This document shows positions 53,401-64,000 of a stretch of 64,000 nt of DNA, piece by piece. Below the pieces are notes generated by a model. The model made no database searches, was not told the origin of the DNA, and worked only from the letters and a program-made list of their open reading frames with translations. The DNA is taken from positions 3,068,993-3,132,992 of the forward strand of contig JAQNBH010000014.1 in assembly GCA_028752905.1 (NCBI GenBank), written 5' to 3'. The position numbers and the translations under genes were made by a program. Each line of letters begins with the position of its first letter. The stretch's first letter is position 1. Source of the DNA: Cladorhizidae sp. MBARI D1340-BT2. Its lineage: Eukaryota > Porifera > Demospongiae > Poecilosclerida > Cladorhizidae.

Positions 53401-56400
53401 TTAGTTGCTCTACTCCAGGCTAGCAGAATGAAGCATTAGTTGCTCTACTCCAGGCTAGTGGAATGAAGCATTAGTTGCTCTACTCTTGGGCTAGTAGAAT
53501 GAAGCATTAGTTGCTCTACTCCAGGCTAGTTGAATGAAGCATTAGTTGCTCTACTCTTGGGCTAGCAGAATGAAGCATTAGTTGCTCTACTCTTGGTCTA
53601 GTAGAATGAAGCATTAGTTGCTCTACTCTTGGGCTAACAGAATGAAGCATTAGTTGCTCTACTCCAGGCTAGCAGAATGAAGCATTAGTTGCTCTACTCT
53701 TGGGCTAGTAGAATGAAGCATTAGTTGCTCTACTCTTGGGCTAGCAGAATGAAGCATTAGTTGCTCTACTCTTGGGCTAGCAGAATGAAGCATTAGTTGC
53801 TCTACTCCAGGCTAGTAGAATGAAGCATTAGTTGCTCTACTCTTGGGCTAGCAGAATGAAGCATTAGTTGCTCTACTCTTGGGCTAGTAGAATGAAGCAT
53901 TACTTGCTCTACTCCAGGCTAGCAGAATGAAGCATTAGTTGCTCTACTCCAGGCTAGTGGAATGAAGCATTAGTTGCTCTACTGTTGGGCTAGCAGAATG
54001 AAGCATTAGTTGCTCTACTCTTGGGCTAGCAGAATGAAGCATTAGTTGCTCTACTCCAGGCTAGTAGAATGAAGCATTAGTTGCTCTACTCTTGGGCTAG
54101 TGGAATGAAGCATTAGTTGCTCTACTCTTGGGCTAGCAGAATGAAGCATTAGTTGCTCTACTCCAGGCTAGCAGAATGAAGCATTAGTTGCTCTACTCTT
54201 GGGCTAGCAGAATGAAGCATTAGTTGCTCTACTCTTGGGCTAGCAGAATGAAGCATTAGTTGCTCTACTCCAGGCTAGCAGAATGAAGCATTAGTTGCTC
54301 TACTCTTGGGCTAGTAGAATGAAGCATTAGTTGCTCTACTCTTGGGCTAGCAGAATGAAGCATTAGTTGCTCTACTCTTGGGCTAGCAGAATGAAGCATT
54401 AGTTGCTCTACTCTTGGGCTAGCAGAATGAAGCATTAGTTGCTCTACTCTTGGGCTAGCAGAATGAAGCATTAGTTGCTCTACTCTTGGGCTAGCAGAAT
54501 GAAGCATTAGTTGCTCTACTCCAGGCTAGCAGAATGAAGCATTAGTTGCTCTACTCTTGGGCTAGCAGAATGAAGCATTAGTTGCTCTACTCTTGGGCTA
54601 GCAGAATGAAGCATTAGTTGCTCTACTCCAGGCTAGTGGAATGAAGCATTAGTTGCTCTACTCTTGGGCTAGCAGAATGAAGCATTAGTTGCTCTACTCC
54701 AGGCTAGTAGAATGAAGCATTAGTTGCTCTACTCTTGGGCTAGCAGAATGAAGCATTAGTTGCTCTACTCTTGGGCTAGTAGAATGAAGCATTAGTTGCT
54801 CTACTCTTGGGCTAGTAGAATGAAGCATTAGTTGCTCTACTCTTGGGCTAGCAGAATGAAGCATTAGTTGCTCTACTCCAGGCTAGTGGAATGAAGCATT
54901 AGTTGCTCTACTCTTGGGCTAGCAGAATGAAGCATTAGTTGCTCTACTCTTGGGCTAGCAGAATGAAGCATTAGTTGCTCTACTCTTGGGCTAGCAGAAT
55001 GAAACATTAGTTTCTCTACTCTTGGGCTAGCAGAATGAAGCATTAGTTGCTCTACTCCAGGCTAGCAGAATGAAGCATTAGTTGCTCTACTCTTGGGCTA
55101 GCAGAATGAAGCATTAGTTGCTCTACTCCAGGCTAGCAGAATGAAGCATTAGTTGCTCTACTCTTGGGCTAGTAGAATGAAGCATTAGTTGCTCTACTCT
55201 TGGGCTAGTAGAATGAAGCATTAGTTGCTCTACTCTTGGGCTAGCAGAATGAAGCATTAGTTGCTCTACTCCAGGCTAGTGGAATGAAGCATTAGTTGCT
55301 CTACTCTTGGGCTAGTAGAATGAAGCATTAGTTGCTCTACTCTTGGGCTAGCAGAATGAAGCATTAGTTGCTCTACTCCAGGCTAGTGGAATGAAGCATT
55401 AGTTGCTCTACTCCAGGCTAGTAGAATGAAGCATTAGTTGCTCTACTCTTGGGCTAGCAGAATGAAGCATTAGTTGCTCTACTCTTGGGCTAGCAGAATG
55501 AAGCATTAGTTGCTCTACTCCAGGCTAGTAGAATGAAGCATTAGTTGCTCTACTCTTGGGCTAGCAGAATGAAGCATTAGTTGCTCTACTCTTGGGCTAG
55601 TAGAATGAAGCATTACTTGCTCTACTCCAGGCTAGCAGAATGAAGCATTAGTTGCTCTACTCCAGGCTAGTGGAATGAAGCATTAGTTGCTCTACTGTTG
55701 GGCTAGCAGAATGAAGCATTAGTTGCTCTACTCTTGGGCTAGCAGAATGAAGCATTAGTTGCTCTACTCCAGGCTAGTAGAATGAAGCATTAGTTGCTCT
55801 ACTCTTGGGCTAGTGGAATGAAGCATTAGTTGCTCTACTCTTGGGCTAGCAGAATGAAGCATTAGTTGCTCTACTCCAGGCTAGCAGAATGAAGCATTAG
55901 TTGCTCTACTCTTGGGCTAGCAGAATGAAGCATTAGTTGCTCTACTCTTGGGCTAGCAGAATGAAGCATTAGTTGCTCTACTCCAGGCTAGCAGAATGAA
56001 GCATTAGTTGCTCTACTCTTGGGCTAGTAGAATGAAGCATTAGTTGCTCTACTCTTGGGCTAGCAGAATGAAGCATTAGTTGCTCTACTCTTGGGCTAGC
56101 AGAATGAAGCATTAGTTGCTCTACTCTTGGGCTAGCAGAATGAAGCATTAGTTGCTCTACTCTTGGGCTAGCAGAATGAAGCATTAGTTGCTCTACTCTT
56201 GGGCTAGCAGAATGAAGCATTAGTTGCTCTACTCCAGGCTAGCAGAATGAAGCATTAGTTGCTCTACTCTTGGGCTAGCAGAATGAAGCATTAGTTGCTC
56301 TACTCTTGGGCTAGCAGAATGAAGCATTAGTTGCTCTACTCCAGGCTAGTGGAATGAAGCATTAGTTGCTCTACTCTTGGGCTAGCAGAATGAAGCATTA

Positions 56401-59400
56401 GTTGCTCTACTCCAGGCTAGTAGAATGAAGCATTAGTTGCTCTACTCTTGGGCTAGCAGAATGAAGCATTAGTTGCTCTACTCTTGGGCTAGTAGAATGA
56501 AGCATTAGTTGCTCTACTCTTGGGCTAGTAGAATGAAGCATTAGTTGCTCTACTCTTGGGCTAGCAGAATAAAGCATTAGTTGCTCTACTCCAGGCTAGT
56601 GGAATGAAGCATTAGTTGCTCTACTCTTGGGCTAGCAGAATGAAGCATTAGTTGCTCTACTCTTGGGCTAGCAGAATGAAGCATTAGTTGCTCTACTCTT
56701 GGGCTAGCAGAATGAAACATTAGTTTCTCTACTCTTGGGCTAGCAGAATGAAGCATTAGTTGCTCTACTCCAGGCTAGCAGAATGAAGCATTAGTTGCTC
56801 TACTCTTGGGCTAGCAGAATGAAGCATTAGTTGCTCTACTCCAGGCTAACAGAATGAAGCATTAGTTGCTCTACTCTTGGGCTAGTAGAATGAAGCATTA
56901 GTTGCTCTACTCTTGGGCTAGTAGAATGAAGCATTAGTTGCTCTACTCTTGGGCTAGCAGAATGAAGCATTAGTTGCTCTACTCCAGGCTAGTGGAATGA
57001 AGCATTAGTTGCTCTACTCTTGGGCTAGTAGAATGAAGCATTAGTTGCTCTACTCTTGGGCTAGCAGAATGAAGCATTAGTTGCTCTACTCCAGGCTAGT
57101 GGAATGAAGCATTAGTTGCTCTACTCCAGGCTAGTAGAATGAAGCATTAGTTGCTCTACTCTTGGGCTAGCAGAATGAAGCATTAGTTGCTCTACTCTTG
57201 GGCTAGCAGAATGAAGTAGTTGCTCTACTCTTGGGCTAGCAGAATGAAACATTAGTTGCTCTACTCTTGGGCTAGCAGAATGAAGCATTAGTTGCTCTAC
57301 TCTTGGGCTAGGCATTAGTTGCTCTACTCTTGGGCTAGCAGAATGAAGCATTAGTTGCTCTACTCTTGGGCTAGTAGAATGAAGCATTAGTTGCTCTACT
57401 CTTGGGCTAGCAGAATGAAGCATTAGTTGCTCTACTCCAGGCTAGCAGAATGAAGCATTAGTTGCTCTACTCTTGGGCTAGCAGAATGAAGCATTAGTTG
57501 CTCTACTCTTGGGCTAGTAGAATGAAGCATTAGTTGCTCTACTCCAGGCTAGTGGAATGAAGCATTAGTTGCTCTACTCTTGGGCTAGTAAGAATGAAGC
57601 ATTAGTTGCTCTACTCTTGGGCTAGTAGAATGAAACATTAGTTGCTCTACTCTTGGGCTAGCAGAATGAAGCATTAGTTGCTCTACTCTTGGGCTAGTAG
57701 AATGAAGCATTAGTTGCTCTACTCTTGGGCTAGTAGAATGAAGCATTAGTTGCTCTACTCTTGGGCTAGCAGAATGAAGCATTAGTTGCTCTACTCTTGG
57801 GCTAGCAGAATGAAGCATTAGTTGCTCTACTCTTGGGCTAGCAGAATGAATCATTAGTTGCTCTACTCTTGGGCTAGTGGAATGAAGCATTAGTTGCTCT
57901 ACTGCAGGCTAGTAAGAATGAAGCATTAGTTGCTCTACTCTTGGGCTAGTAGAATGAAGCATTAGTTGCTCTACTCTTGGGCTAGTAGAATGAAGCATTA
58001 GTTGCTCTACTCCAGGCTAGCAGAATGAAGCATTAGTTGCTCTACTCTTGGGCTAGTAGAATGAAGCATTAGTTGCTCTACTCTTGGGCTAGCAGAATGA
58101 AGCATTAGTTGCTCTACTCTTGGGCTAGCAGAATGAAGCATTAGTTGCTCTACTCTTGGGCTAGTAGAATGAAGCATTAGTTGCTCTACTCTTGGGCTAG
58201 CAGAATGAAGCATTAGTTGCTCTACTCCAGGCTAGCAGAATGAAGCATTAGTTGCTCTACTCTTGGGCTAGCAGAATGAAACATTAGTTGCTCTACTCTT
58301 GGGCTAGCAGAATGAAGCATTAGTTGCTCTACTCTTGGGCTAGTAGAATGAAGCATTAGTTGCTCTACTCCAGGCTAGCAGAATGAAGCATTAGTTGCTC
58401 TACTCTTGGGCTAGCAGAATGAAGCATTAGTTGCTCTACTCTTGGGCTAGCAGAATGAAGCATTAGTTGCTCTACTCCAGGCTAGCAGAATGAAGCATTA
58501 GTTGCTCTACTCCAGACTAGTAGAATGAAGCATTAGTTGCTCTACTCCAGGCTAGCAGAATGAAGCATTAGTTGCTCTACTCTTGGGCTAGTAGAATGAA
58601 GCATTAGTTGCTCTACTCTTGGGCTAGCAGAATGAAGCATTAGTTGCTCTACTCTTGGGCTAGCAGAATGAAGCATTAGTTGCTCTACTCCAGGCTAGTA
58701 GAATGAAGCATTAGTTGCTCTACTCTTGGGCTAGTGGAATGAAGCTCTACTCTTGGGCTACTAGAATGAAGCATTAGTTGCTCTACTCTTGGGCTAGTAG
58801 AATGAAGCATTAGTTGCTCTACTCTTGGGCTAGCAGAATGAAGCATTAGTTGCTCTACTCCAGGCTAGTAGAATGAAGCATTAGTTGCTCTACTCTTGGG
58901 CTAGCAGAATGAAGCATTAGTTGCTCTACTCTTGGGCTAGCAGAATGAAGCATTAGTTGCTCTACTCTTGGGCTAGCAGAATGAAGCATTAGTTGCTCTA
59001 CTCTTGGGCTAGCAGAATGAAGCATTAGTTGCTCTACTCTTGGGCTAGTAGAATGAAGCATTAGTTGCTCTACTCTTGGGCTAGTAGAATGAAGCATTAG
59101 TTGCTCTACTCCAGGCTAGCAGAATGAAGCATTAGTTGCTCTACTCTTGGGCTAGCAGAATGAAACATTAGTTGCTCTACTCCAGGCTAGTGGAATGAAG
59201 CATTAGTTGCTCTACTCTTGGGCTAGCAGAATGAAGCATTAGTTGCTCTACTCCAGGCCACAGAATGAAGCATTAGTTGCTCTACTCTTGGGCTAGTGGA
59301 ATGAAGCATTAGTTGCTCTACTCTTGGGCTAGTAGAATGAAGCATTAGTTGCTCTACTCCAGGCTAGCAGAATGAAGCATTAGTTGCTCTACTCCAGGCT

Positions 59401-62043
59401 AGCAGAATGAAGCATTAGTTGCTCTACTCTTGGGCTAGCAGAATGAAGCATTAGTTGCTCTACTCTTGGGCTAGCAGAATGAAACATTAGTTGCTCTACT
59501 CTTGGGCTAGCAGAATGAAGCATTAGTTGCTCTACTCTTGGGCTAGTAGAATGAAGCATTAGTTGCTCTACTCCAGGCTAGTAGAATGAAGCATTAGTTG
59601 CTCTACTCTTGGGCTAGCAGAATGAAGCATTAGTTGCTCTACTCTTGGGCTAGTAGAATGAAGCATTAGTTGCTCTACTCTTGGGCTAGCAGAATGAAGC
59701 ATTAGTTGCTCTACTCCAGGCTAGCAGAATGAAGCATTAGTTGCTCTACTCTTGGGCTAGCAGAATGAAGCATTAGTTGCTCTACTCTTGGGCTAGTAGA
59801 ATGAAGCATTAGTTGCTCTACTCTTGGGCTAGCAGAATGAAGCATTAGTTGCTCTACTCTTGGGCTAGCAGAATGAAGCATTAGTTGCTCTACTCCAGGC
59901 TAGTAGAATGAAGCATTAGTTGCTCTACTCTTGGGCTAGCAGAATGAAGCATTAGTTGCTCTACTCTTGGGCTAGCAGAATGAAGCATTAGTTGCTCTAC
60001 TCCAGGCTAGTGGAATGAAACATTAGTTGCTCTACTCTTGGGCTAGCAGAATGAAACATTAGTTGCTCTACTCTTGGGCTAGCAGAATGAAGCATTAGTT
60101 GCTCTACTCCAGGCTAGTGGAATGAAACATTAGTTGCTCTACTCTTGGGCTAGCAGAATGAAACATTAGTTGCTCTACTCTTGGGCTAGCAGAATGAAGC
60201 ATTAGTTGCTCTACTCCAGGCTAGTGGAATGAAGCATTAGTTGCTCTACTCTTGGGCTAGTAGAATGAAGCATTAGTTGCTCTACTCTTGGGCTAGTAGA
60301 ATGAAGCATTAGTTGCTCTACTCCAGGCTAGTGGAATGAAGCATTAGTTACTCTACTCTTGGGCTAGCAGAATGAAGCATTAGTTGCTCTACTCTTGGGC
60401 TAGTAGAATGAAGCATTAGTTGCTCTACTCCAGGCTAGTGGAATGAAGCATTAGTTGCTCTACTCTTGGGCTAGCAGAATGAAGCATTAGTTGCTCTACT
60501 CCAGGCTAGCAGAATGAAGCATTAGTTGCTCTACTCTTGGGCTAGCAGAATGAAGCATTAGTTGCTCTACTCTTGGGCTAGCAGAATGAAGCATTAGTTG
60601 CTCTACTCCAGGCTAGCAGAATGAAGCATTAGTTGCTCTACTCTTGGGCTAGTAGAATGAAGCATTAGTTGCTCTACTCTTGGGCTAGTAGAATGAAGCA
60701 TTAGTTGCTCTACTCCAGGCTAGTGGAATGAAGTAGTTGCTCTACTCTTGGGCTAGTAGAATGAAGCATTAGTTGCTCTACTCCAGGCTAGCAGAATGAA
60801 GCATTAGTTGCTCTACTCTTGGGCTAGCAGAATGAAGCATTAGTTGCTCTACTCCAGGCTAGTAGAATGAAGCATTAGTTGCTCTACTCTTGGGCTAGCA
60901 GAATGAAGCATTAGTTGCTCTACTCCAGGCTAGCAGAATGAAGCATTAGTTGCTCTACTCCAGGCTAGCAGAATGAAGCATTAGTTGCTCTACTCTTAGG
61001 CTAGCAGAATGAAGCATTAGTTGCTCTACTCTTGGGCTAGTGGAATGAAGCATTAGTTGCTCTACTCTTGGGCTAGCAGAATGAAGCATTAGTTGCTCTA
61101 CTCTTGGGCTAGCAGAATGAAGCATTAGTTGCTCTACTCCAGGCTAGTAGAATGAAGCATTAGTTGCTCTACTCTTGGGCTAGTAGAATGAAGCATTAGT
61201 TGCTCTACTCTTGGGCTAGTAGAATGAAGCATTAGTTGCTCTACTCCAGGCTAGCAGAATGAAGCATTAGTTGCTCTACTCTTGGGCTAACAGAATGAAA
61301 CATTAGTTGCTCTACTCCAGGCTAGTAGAATGAAGCATTAGTTGCTCTACTCTTGGGCTAGCAGAATGAAGCATTAGTTGCTCTACTCTTGGGCTAGCAG
61401 AATGAAGCATTAGTTGCTCTACTCCAGGCCACAGAATGAAGCATTAGTTGCTCTACTCTTGGGCTAGTAGAATGAAGCATTAGTTGCTCTACTCCAGGCT
61501 AGTGGAATGAAGCATTAGTTGCTCTACTCTTGGGCTAGCAGAATGAAACATTAGTTGCTCTACTCTTGGGCTAGTAGAATGAAACATTAGTTGCTCTACT
61601 CTTGGGCTAGTAGAATGAAGCATTAGTTGCTCTACTCTTGGGCTAGCAGAATGAAACATTAGTTGCTCTACTCTTGGGCTAGTAGAATGAAGCATTAGTT
61701 GCTCTACTCTTGGGCTAGTAGAATGAAACATTAGTTGCTCTACTCTTGGGCTAGCAGAATGAAGCATTAGTTGCTCTACTCCAGGCTAGTGGAATGAAGC
61801 ATTAGTTGCTTTACTCTTGGGCTAGCAGAATGAAACATTAGTTGCTCTACTCTTGGGCTAGTAGAATGAAACATTAGTTGCTCTACTCTTGGGCTAGTAG
61901 AATGAAGCATTAGTTGCTCTACTCTTGGGCTAGCAGAATGAAACATTAGTTGCTCTACTCTTGGGCTAGCAGAATGAAGCATTAGTTGCTCTACTCTTGG
62001 GCTAGCAGAATGAAGCATTAGTTGCTCTACTCCAGGCTAGCAG
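47430..62043. repeat. Giant minisatellite of 35/36-bp units in RPF1 intron 2
   Basis: About 14.6 kb and roughly 400 head-to-tail units. The core is GCATTAGTTGCTCTACTC, followed either by TTGGGCTAG (36-bp form) or CAGGCTAG (35-bp form), then CAGAATGAA, TAGAATGAA or TGGAATGAA. The left edge holds older-looking units (ATTAGTCACTCTATTCCAGG). Divergence between units is low, mostly at four fixed positions. The array sits between RPF1 exons 2 and 3. Minus-strand open frames within it only reflect the 36-bp periodicity. Confidence 0.98.
53720..57210. repeat. 1,713-bp higher-order duplication inside the giant minisatellite
   Basis: Rare unit variants recur at a constant distance: CATTACTTGC at 53898 and 55611, ACTGTTGGGC at 53981 and 55694, and AGTTTCTCTACT near 55009 and 56722. 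The unit-type order between them also matches, giving about two tandem copies of a block of about 48 units. Edges are approximate. Confidence 0.85.
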
Positions 62044-62197
62044 AGTTAATTATCGGGACAACGTTAAATTCATAGCAAAAGTACTGAAGTACAGTCAAGC
62101 TTGTGACGAATTAATCCACAGCATTCCTGAAGAGTATCTCTTTATTTATTTTAATTAATGTATTAGATATTTATTTGTTTAATTCTTTCTTAACATC

Positions 62198-62545
62198 TCA
62201 TTATTCCTGATGAAGGCTAGAGCATGTAGTCATTATTCCTGATGAAGGCTATAGCATGTAGTCATTATTCCTGAAGGCTAGAGCATGTAGTCATTATTCC
62301 TGATGAAGGATAGAGCATCTAGTCATTATTCCTGATGAAGGCTAGAGCATGTAGTCATTATTCCTGATGAAGGCTAGAGCATGTAGTCATTATTCCTGAT
62401 GAAGGCTAGAGCATCTAGTCATTATTCCTGATGAAGGCTAGAGCATCTAGTCTTATTCCTGATGAAGGCCAGAGCATCTAGTCATTATTCCTGATGAAGG
62501 CTAGAGCATGTAGTTATTATTCCTGATGAAGGGTACAGCATGTAG
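62198..62545. repeat. 32-bp minisatellite in RPF1 intron 2
   Basis: About 11 units with TCATTATTCCTGATGAAGG and CTAGAGCATGTAG or CTAGAGCATCTAG. Confidence 0.93.
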
Positions 62546-63430
62546 TTAAAACATCGAGAGAATACAATTTGAAGTTGATTATTGAGAAGATTATTGTAAT
62601 GCTATTATGTCAACTGAGAGTGCATTGAGATTATTTATACATGTTTGTGTATAATTTACAGCACGTGTTGCTTATGGCAGTAGCAGGATACATATTTTCA
62701 CATGAGATGCTCTGCATGCACACAGCGAACAAGTCTCAAGTGTGCTGTGGAGTATGCTGAAGCTCCAAGAGTTGGTGGCAGGATTTGGCACTGGAAATCT
62801 TGCTCTAATAACTAGCTCCTCCAACCTTGTCACTGTCAACGTATCACATGGAGCTGCTGTTTCAGCTAGTAAGCTCCATTTTGTCGGATTGTTGTTGAGC
62901 CTTGGAAGTTCAATGTAGCAAACAAACTCTCCCCTCCAACTGGCGATCTTGCTGAAGATGGGGGTCATGCTGAAATAAGTGCCACAGAAAGTCTTACTGG
63001 GCAGTTTGTAATTGGAATTACTTCGGCAACATTCTCAAGACTGTCCACACTGCACACATATGCTAGAAATATTGCCAAAATCCTTGGAGCTACAGAGGCG
63101 GGATCTCGATAGCTTGCCATCTACGAAAAGCAATTACTGGCACCTGCATCTGTAATATAATGTGGCATCACATAGTAGTCATGTGATCACTGGTCTCCCT
63201 CATGATGCTCGGCAACTAGGCATGACCTCATCAGTAATATTTGATTACTGCAAATATTACTGCCTATTTAATTTGAGATGAGGACATTTGCCAACTATTA
63301 GTGAAGGGGTTTGCAATGTGATGCAAGCACTTGTGAGTCCTTGTGTAGAAATAGAACAAACATCTCTTCATACAGAAGGCTTGCATGTGTTCACAACATG
63401 GAGTGAACCAGTCTGAAATCCATCAGTGAG
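62546..63430. other. Intron 2 sequence, no gene recognised
   Basis: A frame of about 70 codons (roughly 62908-63111, with KLSPPTGDLAEDGGHAEIS) is open but matches no family that I know. An 11-base stem with a 7-base loop (AGTAATATTTG / CAAATATTACT) lies at 63233-63261. Confidence 0.45.
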
Positions 63431-63735
63431 AGGGTTAAATAGTGTCACACTATTGACAAACTGTAGCTCAAGTCAACCTTGTTCCCCACAGACTAGTGCC
63501 TTAACTGCAGCTGAAGTCAGCCACGATCCCTGCAGACTAGTGCCATAACTGTAGCTAAAGTCAGCCATGTTCCCTGCAGACTGGTGCTATACTATTGACA
63601 AACTGTAGTTAAAGTCAGCCATCTTCCCTAGCTGAAGTCTGCCATCTTCCCTAGCTGAAGTCTACCATCTTCCCTATTTGAAGTCTGCCATGTTCCCTAG
63701 TTGAAGTCAGCCATGTTCCCTGCATAATTATTTTC
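63430..63735. repeat. Degenerate repeat of about 23- to 65-bp units
   Basis: Repeated AGCTGAAGTC(A/T)GCCA and TTCCCTGCAGACTAGTGCC segments, progressively shorter toward the right end. Unit boundaries are irregular. Confidence 0.7.
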
Positions 63736-63936
63736 AGTTTGCTGGGGGGTTTCCACCCAAGAGTCTTTGTTTATGCCAGTTTAAACAGAACTGTGTAAGT
63801 GATTTTGACTCATTCCTAACCAGCTCAAATTGTTTTGTTGTTCTTTGCCAGCTTTACAACCAATCTGCTCCGGTTGATAAACCTTCAGATTGCTTTTGGT
63901 GTATTGTTATCATTATCTTGATGTGTTTCTTGACAG

Positions 63937-64000
63937 GGCCATGGTAGGTCAACCTCACACCAACCGGAAGTCATCCTCAACCACTTCAGTACACGCTTGG
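63937..64000 (+). CDS. RPF1: RPF1 exon 3, partial at the window edge
   Basis: After GTTTCTTGACAG the phase-0 frame reads GHGRSTSHQPEVILNHFSTR, then LG to the edge. Animal RPF1 continues from the end of exon 2 with a Lys/Arg/Gly stretch and then PE-I-L-NNF-TRLG, so this is the next coding exon by position, phase and motif. It proves that the 14.6-kb repeat array is intronic. The rest of the Brix domain lies beyond 64000. Confidence 0.88.

Noticed and set aside
47601..62018. Many minus-strand open frames repeating MLHSASPRVEQL or MLHSTSPRVEQL
   Set aside because: They follow from a 36-bp unit (12 codons) lacking stops in one frame. Every 35-bp unit shifts the frame and ends them, the sequence lies in an RPF1 intron, and no start or termination context is conserved.
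62672..62968. 98-codon minus-strand frame near the right end
   Set aside because: It lies antisense inside RPF1 intron 2 with no recognisable motif.

Overview
The window looks like metazoan genomic DNA, most probably from a sponge or another early-branching marine invertebrate. The evidence is spliceosomal introns (one of them 68 bp), a metazoan-type membrane sulfotransferase, a ribosome-biogenesis gene of animal type, and a dense and varied transposon load (hAT, pogo, Mutator-like, Penelope-like, three kinds of LTR element). There is no bacterial gene organisation. The phylum is an inference and the species cannot be named from the sequence alone.

Only two host genes are supported. The first is an intronless type II membrane carbohydrate sulfotransferase (501-2096, +). 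The second is RPF1, a Brix-domain ribosome production factor, read on the + strand as three phase-0 exons at 40512-40688, 46801-47214 and 63937-64000, where the third runs off the window. Its introns are about 6.1 kb and 16.7 kb and are packed with tandem repeats. Intron 1 holds a 35-bp minisatellite of about 2 kb, a TTA microsatellite of about 0.6 kb, a Penelope-like relic and a degenerate repeat with units of about 40 bp. Intron 2 holds a 14.6-kb array of 35/36-bp units (about 400 copies) with a 1,713-bp higher-order duplication, plus two smaller arrays.

Between the two genes, about 2.1-38.2 kb is a transposon graveyard with clear stratigraphy. A foldback MITE (2885-3567) lies inside a 47-bp satellite. 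A decayed hAT (3722-7493) carries a piggyBac-like MITE. A pogo/Tigger relic (about 7.55-20.4 kb) was split by an intact hAT (7750-11197) and by a Ty3/gypsy element of CsRn1 type (12581-20170). The gag of that element was in turn hit by a retroelement fragment, which was hit by another intact hAT (12970-15479). A DUF7869-type relic (20.7-22.4 kb) follows. A Mutator-like transposase gene (23.1-30.1 kb) is split by a near-intact LTR element with integrase upstream of reverse transcriptase, the Gmr1 arrangement (23518-28625). A 47-bp satellite array, a hAT C-terminal scrap and a very young LTR element with identical LTRs (33646-38215) complete the series.

Element boundaries are supported by target-site duplications: 8 bp for the three hATs, 5 bp for two LTR elements and 4 bp for the CsRn1-like one. 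Reading frames continue across several insertions. No RNA genes, CRISPR arrays or clear host promoters were recognised.
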